From contig OX457074.1 of assembly GCA_949752795.1 (NCBI GenBank), positions 620,001 through 684,000 of the forward strand: a stretch of DNA of 64,000 nt, in the 5' to 3' direction. Source of the DNA: Hyperoodon ampullatus. Its lineage: Eukaryota > Chordata > Mammalia > Artiodactyla > Ziphiidae. Below, one piece after another: positions 1 through 13,643 of this stretch. The notes beneath the pieces were generated by a model, which did not search any database, had not been told where the DNA came from, and saw only the letters and a list, made by a program, of their open reading frames with translations. Positions within the stretch are counted from its first letter, which is position 1, and every line of letters begins with the position of its first letter. The position numbers and the translations under genes were made by a program.

Positions 1-3000
1 CCACACGTGCCCCGACCCTAGCACGTGTCCGCACCCTCACCTGTGCCCTCAGCCTTGCCGTTCCCTAACCCTAACCCTAGCCCGGAACGGAAACCCACCG
101 GCAGCCCCACACCTTACCCTCCGCCGCTCCCTCATCCTCATCCATACGCGGACACTGACCCGCGCGTCCGCACGTGCCCCGACCCTAGCACGTGTCCGCA
201 CCCTCTCCTGTGCCCTCAGCCTTGCCGTTCCCTAACCCTAACCCTAGACCGGAACGGAAACCCACCGGCAGCCCCACACCTTACCCTCCGCCGTACCCTC
301 ATCCTAATCCGTACGCGGACACTGACCCGCGCGTCCGCACGTGCCCCGACCCTAGCACGTGTCCGCACCCTCACCTGTGCCCTCAGCCTTGCCGTTCCCT
401 AACCCTAAACCTAGCCCGGAACGGAAACCCACCGGCAGCCCCACACCTTAGCCTCCGCCGTACCCTCATCCTAATCCGTATGCGGACACTGACCCGCGTG
501 TCCGCACGTGCCCAGACCCTAGCACGTGTCCGCACCCTCACCTGTGCCCTCAGCCTTGCCGTTCCCTAACCCTAACCCTAGCCGGGAACGGAAACCCACC
601 GGCAGCCTCACACCTTAGCCTCTGACGTACCCTCATCCTAATCCGTACGCGGACACTGACCCGCGCGTCCGCACGTGCCCCGACCCTAGCACGTGTCCGC
701 ACCCTCACCTGTGCCCTCAGCCTTGCCGTTCCCTAACCCTAACCCTAGCCCGGAACGGAAACCCACCGGCAGCCCCACACCTTAGCCTCCGCCGTACCCT
801 CATCCTCATCCGTACGCGGACACTGACCCGCGCGTCCGCACGTGCCCCGACCCTAGCACGTGTCCGCACCCTCTCCTGTGCCCTCAGCCTTGCCGTTCCC
901 TAACCCTAACCCTAGCCCGGAACGGAAACCCACTGGCAGCCCCACACCTTAGCCTCCACCGTACCCTCATCCTAATCCGTACTCGGACACTGACCCGCGC
1001 GTCCGCACGTGCCCCGACCCTAGCACGTGTCCGCACCCTCACCTGTGCCCTCAGCCTTGCCGTTCCCTAACCCTAGCCCTAGCCCAGAACGGAAACCCAC
1101 CGGCAGCCCCACACCTTAGCCTCCGCCGTACCCTCATCCTAATCCGTACGCGGACACTGACCCGCGCGTCCGCACGTGCCCCGACCCTAGCACGTGTCCG
1201 CAACATCGCCTGTGCCCTCAGCCTTGCCGTTCCCTAACCCTAACCCTAGCCCGGAACGGAAACCCCCCGGCAGCCCCACACCTTAGCCTCCGCCGTACCC
1301 TCATCCTAATCCGTACGCGGACACTGACCCGCGCGTCCGCACGTGCCCTGACCCTAGCACGTGTCCGCACCCTCACCTGTGCCCTCATCCTTGCCGTTCC
1401 CTAACCCTAACCCTACCCCGGAAGGGAAACCCACTGGCAGCCCCACACCTTAGCCCCCGCCGTACCCTCATCCTTATCCGTACGCGGACACTGACCCGCG
1501 CATCCGCACGTGCCCCGACCCTAGCACGTGTCCGCCCCCTCACCTGTGCCCTCAGCCTTGCCGTTCCCTAACCCTAACCCTAGCCCGGAACGGAAACCCA
1601 CCAGCAGCCCCACACCTTAGCCTCCGCCGTACGCTAATCCTAATCCGTACGCGGACACTGACCCACACGTCCGCACGTGCCCCGACCCTAGCACGTGTCC
1701 GCACCCTCACCTGTGCCCTCAGCCTTGCCGTTCCCTAACCCTAACCCTAGCCCGGAACGGAAACCCACCGGCAGCCCCACACCTTAGCCCCCGCCGTACC
1801 CTCATCCTAATCCGTACGCGGACACTGACCCGCGCGTCCGCACGTGCCCCGACCCTAGCACGTGTCCGCACCCTCACCTGTGCCCTCAGCCTTGCCGTTC
1901 CCTAACCCTAACCCTAGCCCGGAAGGGAAACCCACTGGCAGCCCCACACCTTAGCCCCCGCCGTACCCTCATCCTAATCCGTACGCGGACACTGACCCGC
2001 GCGTCCGCACGTGCACCAACCCTAGCACGTGTCCGCACCCTCACCTGTGCCCTCAGCCTTGCCGTTCCCTAACCCTAACCCTAGCCCGGAACGGAAACCC
2101 ACCGGCAGCCCCACACCTTAGCCTCCGCCGTACCTTCATCCTAATCCGTACGCGGACACTGACCCGCGAGTCTGCACGTGCCCCGAACCTAGCACGTGTC
2201 CGCACCCTCACCTGTGCCCTCAGCCTTGCCGTTCCCTAACCCTAACCCTAGCCCGGAAGGGAAACCCACCGGTAGCCCCACACCTTAGCCTCCGCCGTAC
2301 CCTCATCCTAATCCGTACGCGGACACTGACCCGCGCGTCCGCACGTGCCCCGACCCTAGCACGTGTCCGCACCCTCACCTGTGCCCTCAGCCTTGCCGTT
2401 CCCTAACCCTAACCCTAGCCCGGAACGGAAACCCACCGGCAGCCCCACACCTTAGCCTCCGCCGTACCCTCATCCTAATCCGTACGCGGACACTGACCCG
2501 CGCGTCCGCACGTGCCCCGACCCTAGCACGTGTCCGCACCCTCACCTGTGCCCTCAGCCTTGCCGTTCCCTAACCCTAACCCTAGCCCGGAACGGAAACC
2601 CACCGGCAGCCCCACACCTTAGCCTCCGCCGTACCCTCATCCTAATCCGTACGCGGACACTGACCCGCGCGTCCGCACGTGCCCCGACCCTAGCACGTGT
2701 CCGCACCCTCACCTGTGCCCTCAGCCTTGCCGTTCCCTAACCCTAACCCTAGCGCGGAACAGAAACCCACCGGCAGCCCCACACCTTAGCCTCCGCCGTA
2801 CCCTCATCCTAATCCGTACGCGGACACTGACCCGCGCGTCCGCACGTGCCCCGACCCTAGCACGTGTCCGCACCCTCACCTGTGCCCTCAGCTTTGCCGT
2901 TCCCTAACCCTAACCCTAGCCCGGAACGGAAACCCACCGGCAGCCCCACACCTTAGTCTCCGCCGTACCCTCATCCTAATCCGTACGCGGACACTGACCC

Positions 3001-3209
3001 GCGCGTCCGCACGTGCCCCGACCCTAGCACGTGTCCGCACCCTCACCTGTGCCCTTAGCATTGCAATTCCCTAACCCTAACCCTAGCCCGGAACGGAAAC
3101 CCACCGGCAGCCTCACACCTTAGCCTCCGACGTACCCTGATCCTACTCCGTACGCGGACACTGACCCGCGCTTCCGCACTTGCCCCGACCCTAGCACGTG
3201 TTCGCACCC

Positions 3210-6200
3210 TCACCTGTGCCCTCAGCCTTGCCGTTCCCTAACCCTAACCCTAGCCCGGAACGGAAACCCACCGGCAGCCCCACACCTTAGCCTCCGCCGT
3301 ACCCTCATCCTAATCCGTACGCGGACACTGACCCGCGCGTCCGCACGTGCCACGACCCTAGCACGTGTCCGCACCCTCACCCGTGCCCTCAGCCTTGCCG
3401 TTCCCTAACCCTAACCCTAGCCCGGAACGGAAACCCACCGGCAGCCCCACACCTTAGCCTCCGCCGTACCTTCATCCTAATCCGTACGCGGACACTGACC
3501 CGCGCGTCCGCACGTGCCCCGACCCTAGCACGTGTCCGCACCCTCACCTGTGCCCTCAGCCTTGCCGTTCCCTAACCCTAACCCTAGCCCGGAAGGGAAA
3601 CCCACCGGCAGCCCCACACCTTAGCCTCCGCCGTACCCTCATCCTAATCCGTACGCGGACACTGACCCGCGTGTCCGCACGTGCCCCGACCCTAGCACGT
3701 GTCCGCACCCTCACCTGTGCCCTCAGCCTTGCCGTTCCCTAACCCTAATCCTAGCCCGGAACGGAAACCCACCGGCAGCCCCACACCTTAGCCTCCGCCG
3801 TACCCTCATCCTAATCCGTACGCGGACACTGACCCACGCGTCCGCACGTGCCCCGAACCTAGCACGTGTCCGCACCCTCACCTGTGCCCTCAGCCTTGCC
3901 GTTCCCTAACCCTAACCCTAGCCCGGAACGGAAACCCACCGGCAGCCCCACACCTTAGCCTCCGCCGTACCCTCATCCTAATCCGTACGCGGACACTGAC
4001 CCGCGTGTCCGCACGTGCCCCGACCCTAGCACGTGTCCGCACCCTCACCTGTGCCCTCAGCCTTGCCGTTCCCTAACCCTAACCCTAGCCCGGAACGGAA
4101 ACCCACCGGCAGCCCCACACCTTAGCCTCCGCCGTACCCTCATCCTAATCCGTACGCGGACACTGACCCGCGAGTCCGCACGTGCCCCGAACCTAGCACG
4201 TGTCCGCACCCTCACCTGTGCCCTCAGCCTTGTCGTTCCCTAACCCTAACCCTAGCCCGGAACGGAAACCCACCGGCAGCCCCACACCTTAGCCTCCGCC
4301 GTACCCTCATCCTAATCCGTACGCGGACACTGACCCACGCGTCCGCACGTGCCCCGACCCTAGCACGTGTCCCCACCCTCACCTGTGCCCTCAGCCTTGC
4401 CGTTCCCTAACCCTAACCCTAGCCCGGAACGGAAACCCACCGGCAGCCCCACACCTTAGCCTCCACCGTACCCTCATCCTAATCCGTACGCGGACACTGA
4501 CCCGCGCGTCCGCACGTGCCCCGACCCTAGCACGTGTCCGCACCCTCACCTGTGCCCTCAGCCTTGCTGTTCCCTAACCCTAACCCTAGCCCGGAACGGA
4601 AACCCACCGGCAGCCCCACACCTTAGCCTCCGCCGTACCCTCATCCTAATCCGTACGCGGACACTGACCCACGCGTCCGCACGTGCCCCGACCCTAGCAC
4701 GTGTCCGCACCCTCACCTGTGCCCTCAGCCTTGCCGTTCCCTAACCCTAAACCTAGCCCGGACGGGAAACCCACCGGCAGCCCCACACCTTAGCCTCCGC
4801 CGTACGCTCATCCTAATCCGTACGCGGACACTGACCCGCGCGTCCGGACGTGCCCCGACCCTAGCACGTGTCCGCACCCTCACCTGTGCCCTCAGCCTTG
4901 CCGTTCCCTAACCCTAACCCTAGCCCGGAACGGAAACCCACCGGCAGCCCCACACCTTAGCCTCTGCCGTACCCTCATCCTAATCCGTACGCGGACACTG
5001 ACCCGCGCGTCCGCACATGCCCCGACCCTAGCACGTGTCCGCACCCTCACCTGTGCCCTCAGCCTTGCCGTTCCCTAACCCTAAACCTAGCCCGGAAGGG
5101 AAACCCACCGGCAGCCCCACACCTTAGCCTCCGCCGTACCCTCATCCTAATCCGTACGCGGACACTGACCCGCGCGTCCGCACGTGCCCCGACCCTAGCA
5201 CGTGTCCGCACCCTCACCTGTGCCCTCAGCCTTGCCGTTCCCTAACCCTAACCCTAGCCCGGAACGGAAACCCACCGGCAGCCCCACACCTTAGCCTCCG
5301 CCGTACCCTCATCCTAATCCGTACGCGGACACTGACCCGCGCGTCCGCACGTGCCACGACCCTAGCACGTGTCCGCACCCTCACCCGTGCCCTCAGCCTT
5401 GCCGTTCCCTAACCCTAACCCTAGCCCGGAACGGAAACCCACCGGCAGCCCCACACCTTAGCCTCCGCCGTACCTTCATCCTAATCCGTACGCGGACACT
5501 GAACCGCGCGTCCGCACGTGCCCCGACCCTAGCACGTGTCCGCACCCTCACCTGTGCCCTCAGCCTTGCCGTTCCCTAACCCTAACCCTAGCCCGGAAGG
5601 GAAACCCACCGGCAGCCCCACACCTTAGCCTCCGCCGTACCCTCATCCTAATCCGTACGCGGACACTGACCCGCGTGTCCGCACGTGCCCCGAACCTAGC
5701 ACGTGTCCGCACCCTCACCTGTGCCCTCAGCCTTGCCGTTCCCTAACCCTAACCCTAGCCCGGAACGGAAACCCACCGGCAGCCCCACACCTTAGCCTCC
5801 GCCGTACCCTCATCCTAATCCGTACGCGGACACTGACCCGCGCGTCCGCACGTGCCCCGACCCTAGCACGTGTCCGCACCCTCACCTGTGCCCTTAGCCT
5901 TGCCGTTCCCTAACCCTAACCCTAGCCCGGAACGGAAACCCACCGGCAGCCCCACACCTTAGCCTCCGCCGTACCCTCATCCTAATCCGTACGCGGACAC
6001 TGACCCGCGAGTCCGCACGTGCCCCGAACCTAGCACGTGTCCGCACCCTCACCTGTGCCCTCAGCCTTGTCGTTCCCTAACCCTAACCCTAGCCCGGAAC
6101 GGAAACCCACCGGCAGCCCCACACCTTAGCCTCCGCCGTACCCTCATCCTAATCCGTACGCGGACACTGACCCGCGCGTCCGCACGTGCCCCGACCCTAG

Positions 6201-7050
6201 CACGTGTCCCCACCCTCACCTGTGCCCTCAGCCTTGCCGTTCCCTAACCCTAACCCTAGCCCGGAACGGAAACCCACCGGCAGCCCCACACCTTAGCCTC
6301 CACCGTACCCTCATCCTAATCCGTACGCGGACACTGACCCGCGCGTCCGCACGTGCCCCGACCCTAGCACGTGTCCGCACCCTCACCTGTGCCCTCAGCC
6401 TTGCCGTTCCCTAACCCTAACCCTAGCCCGGAACGGAAACCCACCGGCAGCCCCACACCTTAGCCTCCGCCGTACCCTCATCCTAATCCGTACGCGGACA
6501 CTGACCCACGCGTCCGCACGTGCCCCGACCCTAGCACGTGTCCGCACCCTCACCTGTGCCCTCAGCCTTGCCGTTCCCTAACCCTAAACCTAGCCCGGAC
6601 GGGAAACCCACCGGCAGCCCCACGCCTTAGCCTCCGCCGTACGCTCATCCTAATCCGTACGCGGACACTGACCCGCGCGTCCGCACGTGCCCCGACCCTA
6701 GCACGTGTCCGCACCCTCACCTGTGCCCTCAGCCTTGCCGTTCCCTAACCCTAACCCTAGCCCGGAACGGAAACCCACCGGCAGCCCCACACCTTAGCCT
6801 CTGCCGTACCCTCATCCTAATCCGTACGCGGACACTGACCCGCGCGTCCGCACATGCCCCGACCCTAGCACGTGTCCGCACCCTCACCTGTGCCCTCAGC
6901 CTTGCCGTTCCCTAACCCTAAACCTAGCCCGGAAGGGAAACCCACCGGCAGCCCCACACCTTAGCCTCCGCCGTACCCTCATCCTAATCCGTACGCGGAC
7001 ACTGACCCGCGCGTCCGCACGTGCCCCGACCCTAGCACGTGTCCGCACCC
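3210..7050 (+). repeat. Internal 12+11 monomer duplication in HOR copy 1
   Basis: The marker monomer CCACGACCC...CACCCGTGCC occurs at 3,351 and 5,355, which is 2,004 bp or 12 monomers apart. Later markers (CCCGGACGGGAAA at 4,761 and 6,598; GCACATGCCCC further on) are 1,837 bp or 11 monomers apart. One monomer, the one with CCCTAATCCTAG, is therefore missing from the second segment. Copy 2 holds only one version (16,543 and 17,953). Bounds are approximate. Confidence 0.8.
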
Positions 7051-8207
7051 TCACCTGTGCCCTCAGCCTTGCCGTTCCCTAACCCTAACCCTAGCCCGGA
7101 ACGGAAACCCACCGGCAGCCCCACACCTTAGCCTCCGCCGTACCCTCATCCTAATCCGTACGCGGACACTGACCCACGCGTCCGCACGTGCCCCGACCCT
7201 AGCACGTGTCCGCACCCTCACCTGTGCCCTCAGCCTTGCCGTTCCCTAACCCTAACCCTAGCCCGGAACGGAAACCCACCGGCAGCCCCACACCTTAGCC
7301 TCCGCCGTACCCTCATCCTAATCCGTACGCGGACACTGACCCGCGCGTCCGCACGTGCCCCGACCCTAGCACGTGTCCGCACCCTCACCTGTGCCCTCAG
7401 CCTTGCCGTTCCCTAACCCTAACCCTAGCCCGGAACGGAAACCCACCGGCAGCCCCACACCTTAGCCTCCGCCGTACCCTCATCCTAATCCGTACGCGGA
7501 CACTGACCCGCGCGTCCGCACGTGCCCCGACCCTAGCACGTGTCCGCACCCTCACCTGTGCCCTCAGCCTTGCCGTTCCCTAACCCTAACCCTAGCCCGG
7601 AACGGAAACCCACCGGCAGCCCCTCACCTTAGCCTCCGCCGTACCCTCATCCTAATCCGTACGCGGACACTGACCCGCGCGTCCGCACGTGCCCCGACCC
7701 TAGCACGTGTCCGCACCCTCACCTGTGCCCTCAGCCTTGCCGTTCCCTAACCCTAACCCTAGCCCGGACGGGAAACCCACCGGCAGCCCCACACCTTAGC
7801 CTCCGCCGTACCCTGATCCTAATCCGTACGCAGACACTGACCAGCGCGTCCGCACGTGCCCCGACCCTAGCACGTGTCCGCACCCTCACCTGTGCCCTCA
7901 GCCTTGCCGTTCCCTAACCCTAACCCTAGCCCGGAACGGAAACCCACCGGCAGCCCCACACCTTAGCCTCCGCCGTACCCTCATCCTAATCCGTACGCGG
8001 ACACTGACCCGCGCGTCAGCACGTGCCCCGACCCTAGCACGTGTCCGCACCCTCACCTGTGCCCTTAGCCTTGCAATTCCCTAACCCTAACCCTAGCCCG
8101 GAACGGAAACCCACCGGCAGCCTCACACCTTAGCCTCCGACGTACCCTGATCCTAATCCGTACGCAGACACTGACCCGCGCTTCCGCACTTGCCCCGACC
8201 CTAGCAC

Positions 8208-8373
8208 GTGTCCGCACCCTCACCTGTGCCCTCAGCCTTGCCGTTCCCTAACCCTAACCCTAACCGGAACGGAAACACACCGGCAGCCCCACACCTTAGC
8301 CTCCGCCGTACCCTCATCCTAATCCGTACGCGGACACTGACCCGCGCGTCCGCACGTGCCACAACCCTAGCAC
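8208..8373 (+). repeat. 166-bp variant monomer (1-bp deletion, HOR marker)
   Basis: This monomer reads CCCTAACCGGAACGG where all others have CCCTAGCCCGGAACGG: it has lost one base and also carries AAACACACC. It accounts for the 'minus 1' in the HOR length. Confidence 0.8.
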
Positions 8374-9969
8374 GTGTCCGCACCCTCACCTGTGCCCTCA
8401 GCCTTGCCGTTCCCTAACCCTAACCCTAGCCCGGAACGGAAACCCACCGGCAGCCCCACACCTTAGCCTCCGCCGTACCCTCATCCTAATCCGTACGCGA
8501 ACACTGACCCGCGCGTCCGCACGTGCCCCGACCCTAGCACGTGTCCGCACCCTCACCTGTGCCCTCAGCCTTGCCGTTCCCTAACCCTAACCCTAGCCCG
8601 GAAGGGAAAGCCACCGGCAGCCCCACACCTTAGCCTCCGCCGTACCCTCATCCTAATCCGTACGCGGACACTGACACGCGTGTCCGCACGTGCCCCGACC
8701 CTAGCACGTGTCCGCACCCTCACCTGTGCCCTCAGCCTTGCCGTTCCCTAACCCTAACCCTAGCCCGGAACGGAAACCCACCGGCAGCCCCACACCTTAG
8801 CCTCCGCCGTACCCTCATCCTAATCCGTACGCGGACACTGACCCGCGCGTCCGCACGTGCCCCGACCCTAGCACGTGTCCGCACCCTCACCTGTGCCCTC
8901 AGCCTTGCCGTTCCCTAACCCTAACCCTAGCCCGGAACAGAAACCCACCGGCAGCCCCACACCTTAGCCTCCGCCGTACCCTCATCCTAATCCGTACGCG
9001 GACACTGACCCGCGCGTCCGCACGTGCCCCGAACCTAGCACGTGTCCGCACCCTCACCTGTGCCCTCAGCCTTGTCGTTCCCTAACCCTAACCCTAGCCC
9101 GGAACGGAAACCCACCGGCAGCCCCACACCTTAGCCTCCGCCGTACCCTCATCCTAATCCGTACGCGGACACTGACCCGCGCGTCCGCACGTGCCCCGAC
9201 CCTAGCACGTGTCCGCACCCTCACCTGTGCCCTCAGCCTTGCCGTTCCCTAACCCTAAACCTAGCCCGGACGGGAAACCCACCGGCAGCCCCACACCTTA
9301 GCCTCCGCCGTACCCGCATCCTAATCCGTACGCGGACACTGACCCGCGCGTCCGCACGTGCCCCGACCCTAGCACGTGTCCGCACCCTCACCTGTGCCCT
9401 CAGCCTTGCCGTTCCCTAACCCTAACCCTAGCCCGGAACGGAAACCCACGGGCATCCCCACACCTTAGCCTCCGCTGTACCCTCATCCTAATCCGTACGC
9501 GGACACTGACCCGCGCGTCCGCACGTGCCCCGACCCTAGCACGTGTCCGCACCCTCACCTGTGCCCTCAGCCTTGCAATTCCCTAACCCTAACCCTAGCC
9601 CGGAACGGAAACCCACCGGCAGCCTCAAACCTTAGCCTCCGACGTACCCTGATCCTAATCCGTACGCGGACACTGACCCGCGCTTCCGCACGTGCCCCGA
9701 CCCTAGCACGTGTCCGCACCCTCACCTGTGCCCTCAGCCTTGCCGTTCCCTAACCCTAACCCTAGCCCGGAACGGAAACCCACCGGCAGCCCCACACCTT
9801 AGCCTCTGCCGTACCCTCATCCTAATCCGTACGCGGACACTGACCCGCGCGTCCGCACATGCCCCGACCCTAGCACGTGTCCGCACCCTCACCTGTGCCC
9901 TCAGCCTTGCCGTTTCCTAACCCTAACCCTAGCCCGGAACGGAAACCCACCGGCAGCCCCACACCTTAG

Positions 9970-12900
9970 CCTCCGCCGTACCTTCATCCTAATCCGTACG
10001 CGGACACTGACCCGCGCGTCCGCACGTGCCCCGACCCTAGCACGTGTCCGCACCCTCTCCTGTGCCCTCAGCCTTGCCGTTCCCTAACCCTAACCCTAGA
10101 CCGGATCGGAAACCCACCGGCAGCCCCACACCTTACCCTCCGCCGTACCCTCATCCTAAACCGTACGCGGACACTGACCCGCGCGTCCGCACGTGCCCCG
10201 ACCCTAGCACGTGTCCGCACCCTCACCTGTGCCCTCAGCCTTGCCGTTCCCTAACCCTAAACCTAGCCCGGAACGGAAACCCACCGGCAGCCCCACACCT
10301 TAGCCTCCGCCGTACCCTCATCCTAATCCGTACGCGGACACTGACCCGCGCGTCCGCACGTGCCCCGACCCTAGCACGTGTCCGCACCCTCACCTGTGCC
10401 CTCAGCCTTGCCGTTCCCTAACCCTAACCCTAGCCCGGAACGGAAACCAACCGGCAGCCTCACACCTTAGCCTCTGACGTACCCTCATCCTAATCCGTAC
10501 GCGCACACTGACCCGCGCGTCCGCACGTGCCCCGACCCTAGCACGTGTCCGCACCCTCACCTGTGCCCTCAGCCTTGCCGTTCCCTAACCCTAACCCTAG
10601 CCCGGAACGGAAACCCACCGGCAGCCCCACACCTTAGCCTCCGCCGTACCCTCATCCTAATCCGTACGCGGACACTGACCCGCGCGTCCGCACGTGCCCC
10701 GACCCTAGCACGTGTCCGCACCCTCACCTGTGCCCTCAGCCTTGCAATTCCCTAACCCTAACCCTAGCCCGGAACGGAAACCCACCGGCAGCCTCACACC
10801 TTAGCTTCCGACGTACCCTGATCCTAATCCGTACGCGGACACTGACCCGCGCTTCCGCACGTGCCCCGACCCTAGCACGTGTCCGCACCCTCACCTGTGC
10901 CCTCAGCCTTGCCGTTCCCTAACCCTAACCCTAGCCCGGAACGGAAACCCACCGGCAGCCCCACACCTTAGCCTCCGCCGTACCCTCATCCTAATCCGTA
11001 CGCGGACACTGACCCGCGCGTCCGCACGTGCCCCGAACCTAGCACGTGTCCGCACCCTCACCTGTGCCCTCAGCCTTGCCGTTCCCTAACCCTAACCCTA
11101 GCCCGGAACGGAAACCCACCGGCAGCCCCACACCTTAGCCTCCGCCGTACCTTCATCCTAATCCGTACGCGGACACTGACCCACGCGTCCGCACGTGCCC
11201 CGACCCTAGCACGTGTCCGCACCCTCACCTGTGCCCTCAGCCTTGCCGTTCCCTAACCCTAACCCTAGCCCGGAACGGAAACCCACCGGCAGCCCCACAC
11301 CTTAGCCTCCGCTGTACCCTCATCCTCATCCGTACGCGGACACTGACCCTCGCGTCCACACGTGCCCCGACCCTAGCACGTGTCCGCACCCTCACCTGTG
11401 CCCTCAGCCTTGCCGTTCCCTAACCCTAACCCTAGCCCGGAACGGAAACCCACCGGCAGCCCCACACCTTACCCTCCGCCGCTCCCTCATCCTCATCCAT
11501 ACGCGGACACTGACCCGCGCGTCCGCACGTGCCCCGACCCTAGCACGTGTCCGCACCCTCTCCTGTGCCCTCAGCCTTGCCGTTCCCTAACCCTAACCCT
11601 AGACCGGAACGGAAACCCACCGGCAACCCCACACCTTACCCTCCGCCGTACCCTCATCCTAATCCGTACGCGGACACTGACCCGCGCGTCCGCACGTGCC
11701 CCGACCCTAGCACGTGTCCGCACCCTCACCTGTGCCCTCAGCCTTGCCGTTCCCTAACCCTAAACCTAGCCCGGAACGGAAACCCACCGGCAGCCCCACA
11801 CCTTAGCCTCCGCCGTACCTTCATCCTAATCCGTACGCGGACACTGACCCGCGCGTCCGCACGTGCCCCGACCCTAGCACGTGTCCGCACCCTCTCCTGT
11901 GCCCTCAGCCTTGCCGTTCCCTAACCCTAACCCTAGACCGGATCGGAAACCCACCGGCAGCCCCACACCTTACCCTCCGCCGTACCCTCATCCTAATCCG
12001 TACGCGGACACTGACCCGCGCGTCCGCACGTGCCCCGACCCTAGCACGTGTCCGCACCCTCACCTGTGCCCTCAGCCTTGCCGTTCCCTAACCCTAAACC
12101 TAGCCCGGAACGGAAACCCACCGGCAGCCCCACACCTTAGCCTCCGCCGTACCCTCATCCTAATCCGTACGCGGACACTGACCCGCGCGTCCGCACGTGC
12201 CCCGACCCTAGCACGTGTCCGCACCCTCACCTGTGCCCTCAGCCTTGCCGTTCCCTAACCCTAACCCTAGCCCGGAACGGAAACCAACCGGCAGCCTCAC
12301 ACCTTAGCCTCTGACGTACCCTCATCCTAATCCGTACGCGGACACTGACCCGCGCGTCCGCACGTGCCCCGACCCTAGCACGTGTCCGCACCCTCACCTG
12401 TGCCCTCAGCCTTGCCGTTCCCTAACCCTAACCCTAGCCCGGAACGGAAACCCACCGGCAGCCCCACACCTTAGCCTCCGCCGTACCCTCATCCTAATCC
12501 GTACGCGGACACTGACCCGCGCGTCCGCACGTGCCCCGACCCTAGCACGTGTCCGCACCCTCACCTGTGCCCTCAGCCTTGCAATTCCCTAACCCTAACC
12601 CTAGCCCGGAACGGAAACCCACCGGCAGCCTCACACCTTAGCTTCCGACGTACCCTGATCCTAATCCGTACGCGGACACTGACCCGCGCTTCCGCACGTG
12701 CCCCGACCCTAGCACGTGTCCGCAACCTCACCTGTGCCCTCAGCCTTGCCGTTCCCTAACCCTAACCCTAGCCCGGAACGGAAACCCACCGGCAGCCCCA
12801 CACCTTAGCCTCCGCCGTACCCTCATCCTAATCCGTACGCGGACACTGACCCGCGCGTCCGCACGTGCCCCGACCCTAGCACGTGTCCGCACCCTCACCT

Positions 12901-13643
12901 GTGCCCTCAGCCTTGCCATTCCCTAACCCTAACCCTAGCCCGGAACGGAAACCCACCGGCAGCCCCACACCTTAGCCTCCGCCGGACCTTCATCCTAATC
13001 CGTACGCGGACACTGACCCACGCGTCCGCACGTGCCCCGACCCTAGCACGTGTCCGCACCCTCACCTGTGCCCTCAGCCTTGCCGTTCCCTAACCCTAAC
13101 CCTAGCCCGGAACGGAAACCCACCGGCAGCCCCACACCTTAGCCTCCGCTGTACCCTCATCCTCATCCGTACGCGGACACTGACCCTCGCGTCCACACGT
13201 GCCCCGACCCTAGCACGTGTCCGCACCCTCACCTGTGCCCTCAGCCTTGCCGTTCCCTAACCCTAACCCTAGCCCGGAACGGAAACCCACCGGCAGCCCC
13301 ACACCTTACCCTCCGCCGCTCCCTCATCCTCATCCATACGCGGACACTGACCCGCGCGTCCGCACGTGCCCCGACCCTAGCACGTGTCCGCACCCTCTCC
13401 TGTGCCCTCAGCCTTGCCGTTCCCTAACCCTAACCCTAGACCGGAACGGAAACCCACCGGCAGCCCCACACCTTACCCTCCGCCGTACCCTCATCCTAAT
13501 CCGTACGCGGACACTGACCCGCGCGTCCGCACGTGCCCCGACCCTAGCACGTGTCCGCACCCTCACCTGTGCCCTCAGCCTTGCCGTTCCCTAACCCTAA
13601 ACCTAGCCCGGAACGGAAACCCACCGGCAGCCCCACACCTTAG
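9970..13643 (+). repeat. Tandem 11-monomer (1,837-bp) duplication in HOR copy 1
   Basis: The series with CTAGACCGGATCGG at 10,044 recurs at 11,881, and the CTCCCTCATCC monomer of 11,380 recurs at 13,217, both exactly 1,837 bp apart. The CCTTCATCC variants at about 9,981 and 11,818 mark the left edges of the two units. Copy 2 has only one unit (21,399). Edges are good to about one monomer. Confidence 0.82.

Larger units (their letters stand above)
25..13216 (+). repeat. Higher-order repeat copy 1 (79 monomers)
   Basis: A distinctive run of variant monomers (TTACCCTCCGCCGCTCCC, then a CTAGACCGG monomer) begins at 25 and again at 13,217 and 22,735, which I take as successive starts of a higher-order unit; the phase is arbitrary. 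This copy is 13,192 bp, or 79 x 167 minus 1. It exceeds copy 2 by 22 monomers, explained by two separate 11-monomer duplications inside it (about 3.2-7.05 kb and about 9.97-13.64 kb). By eye it differs from copy 2 at roughly one base per 0.5-1 kb outside those expansions. Confidence 0.85.
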
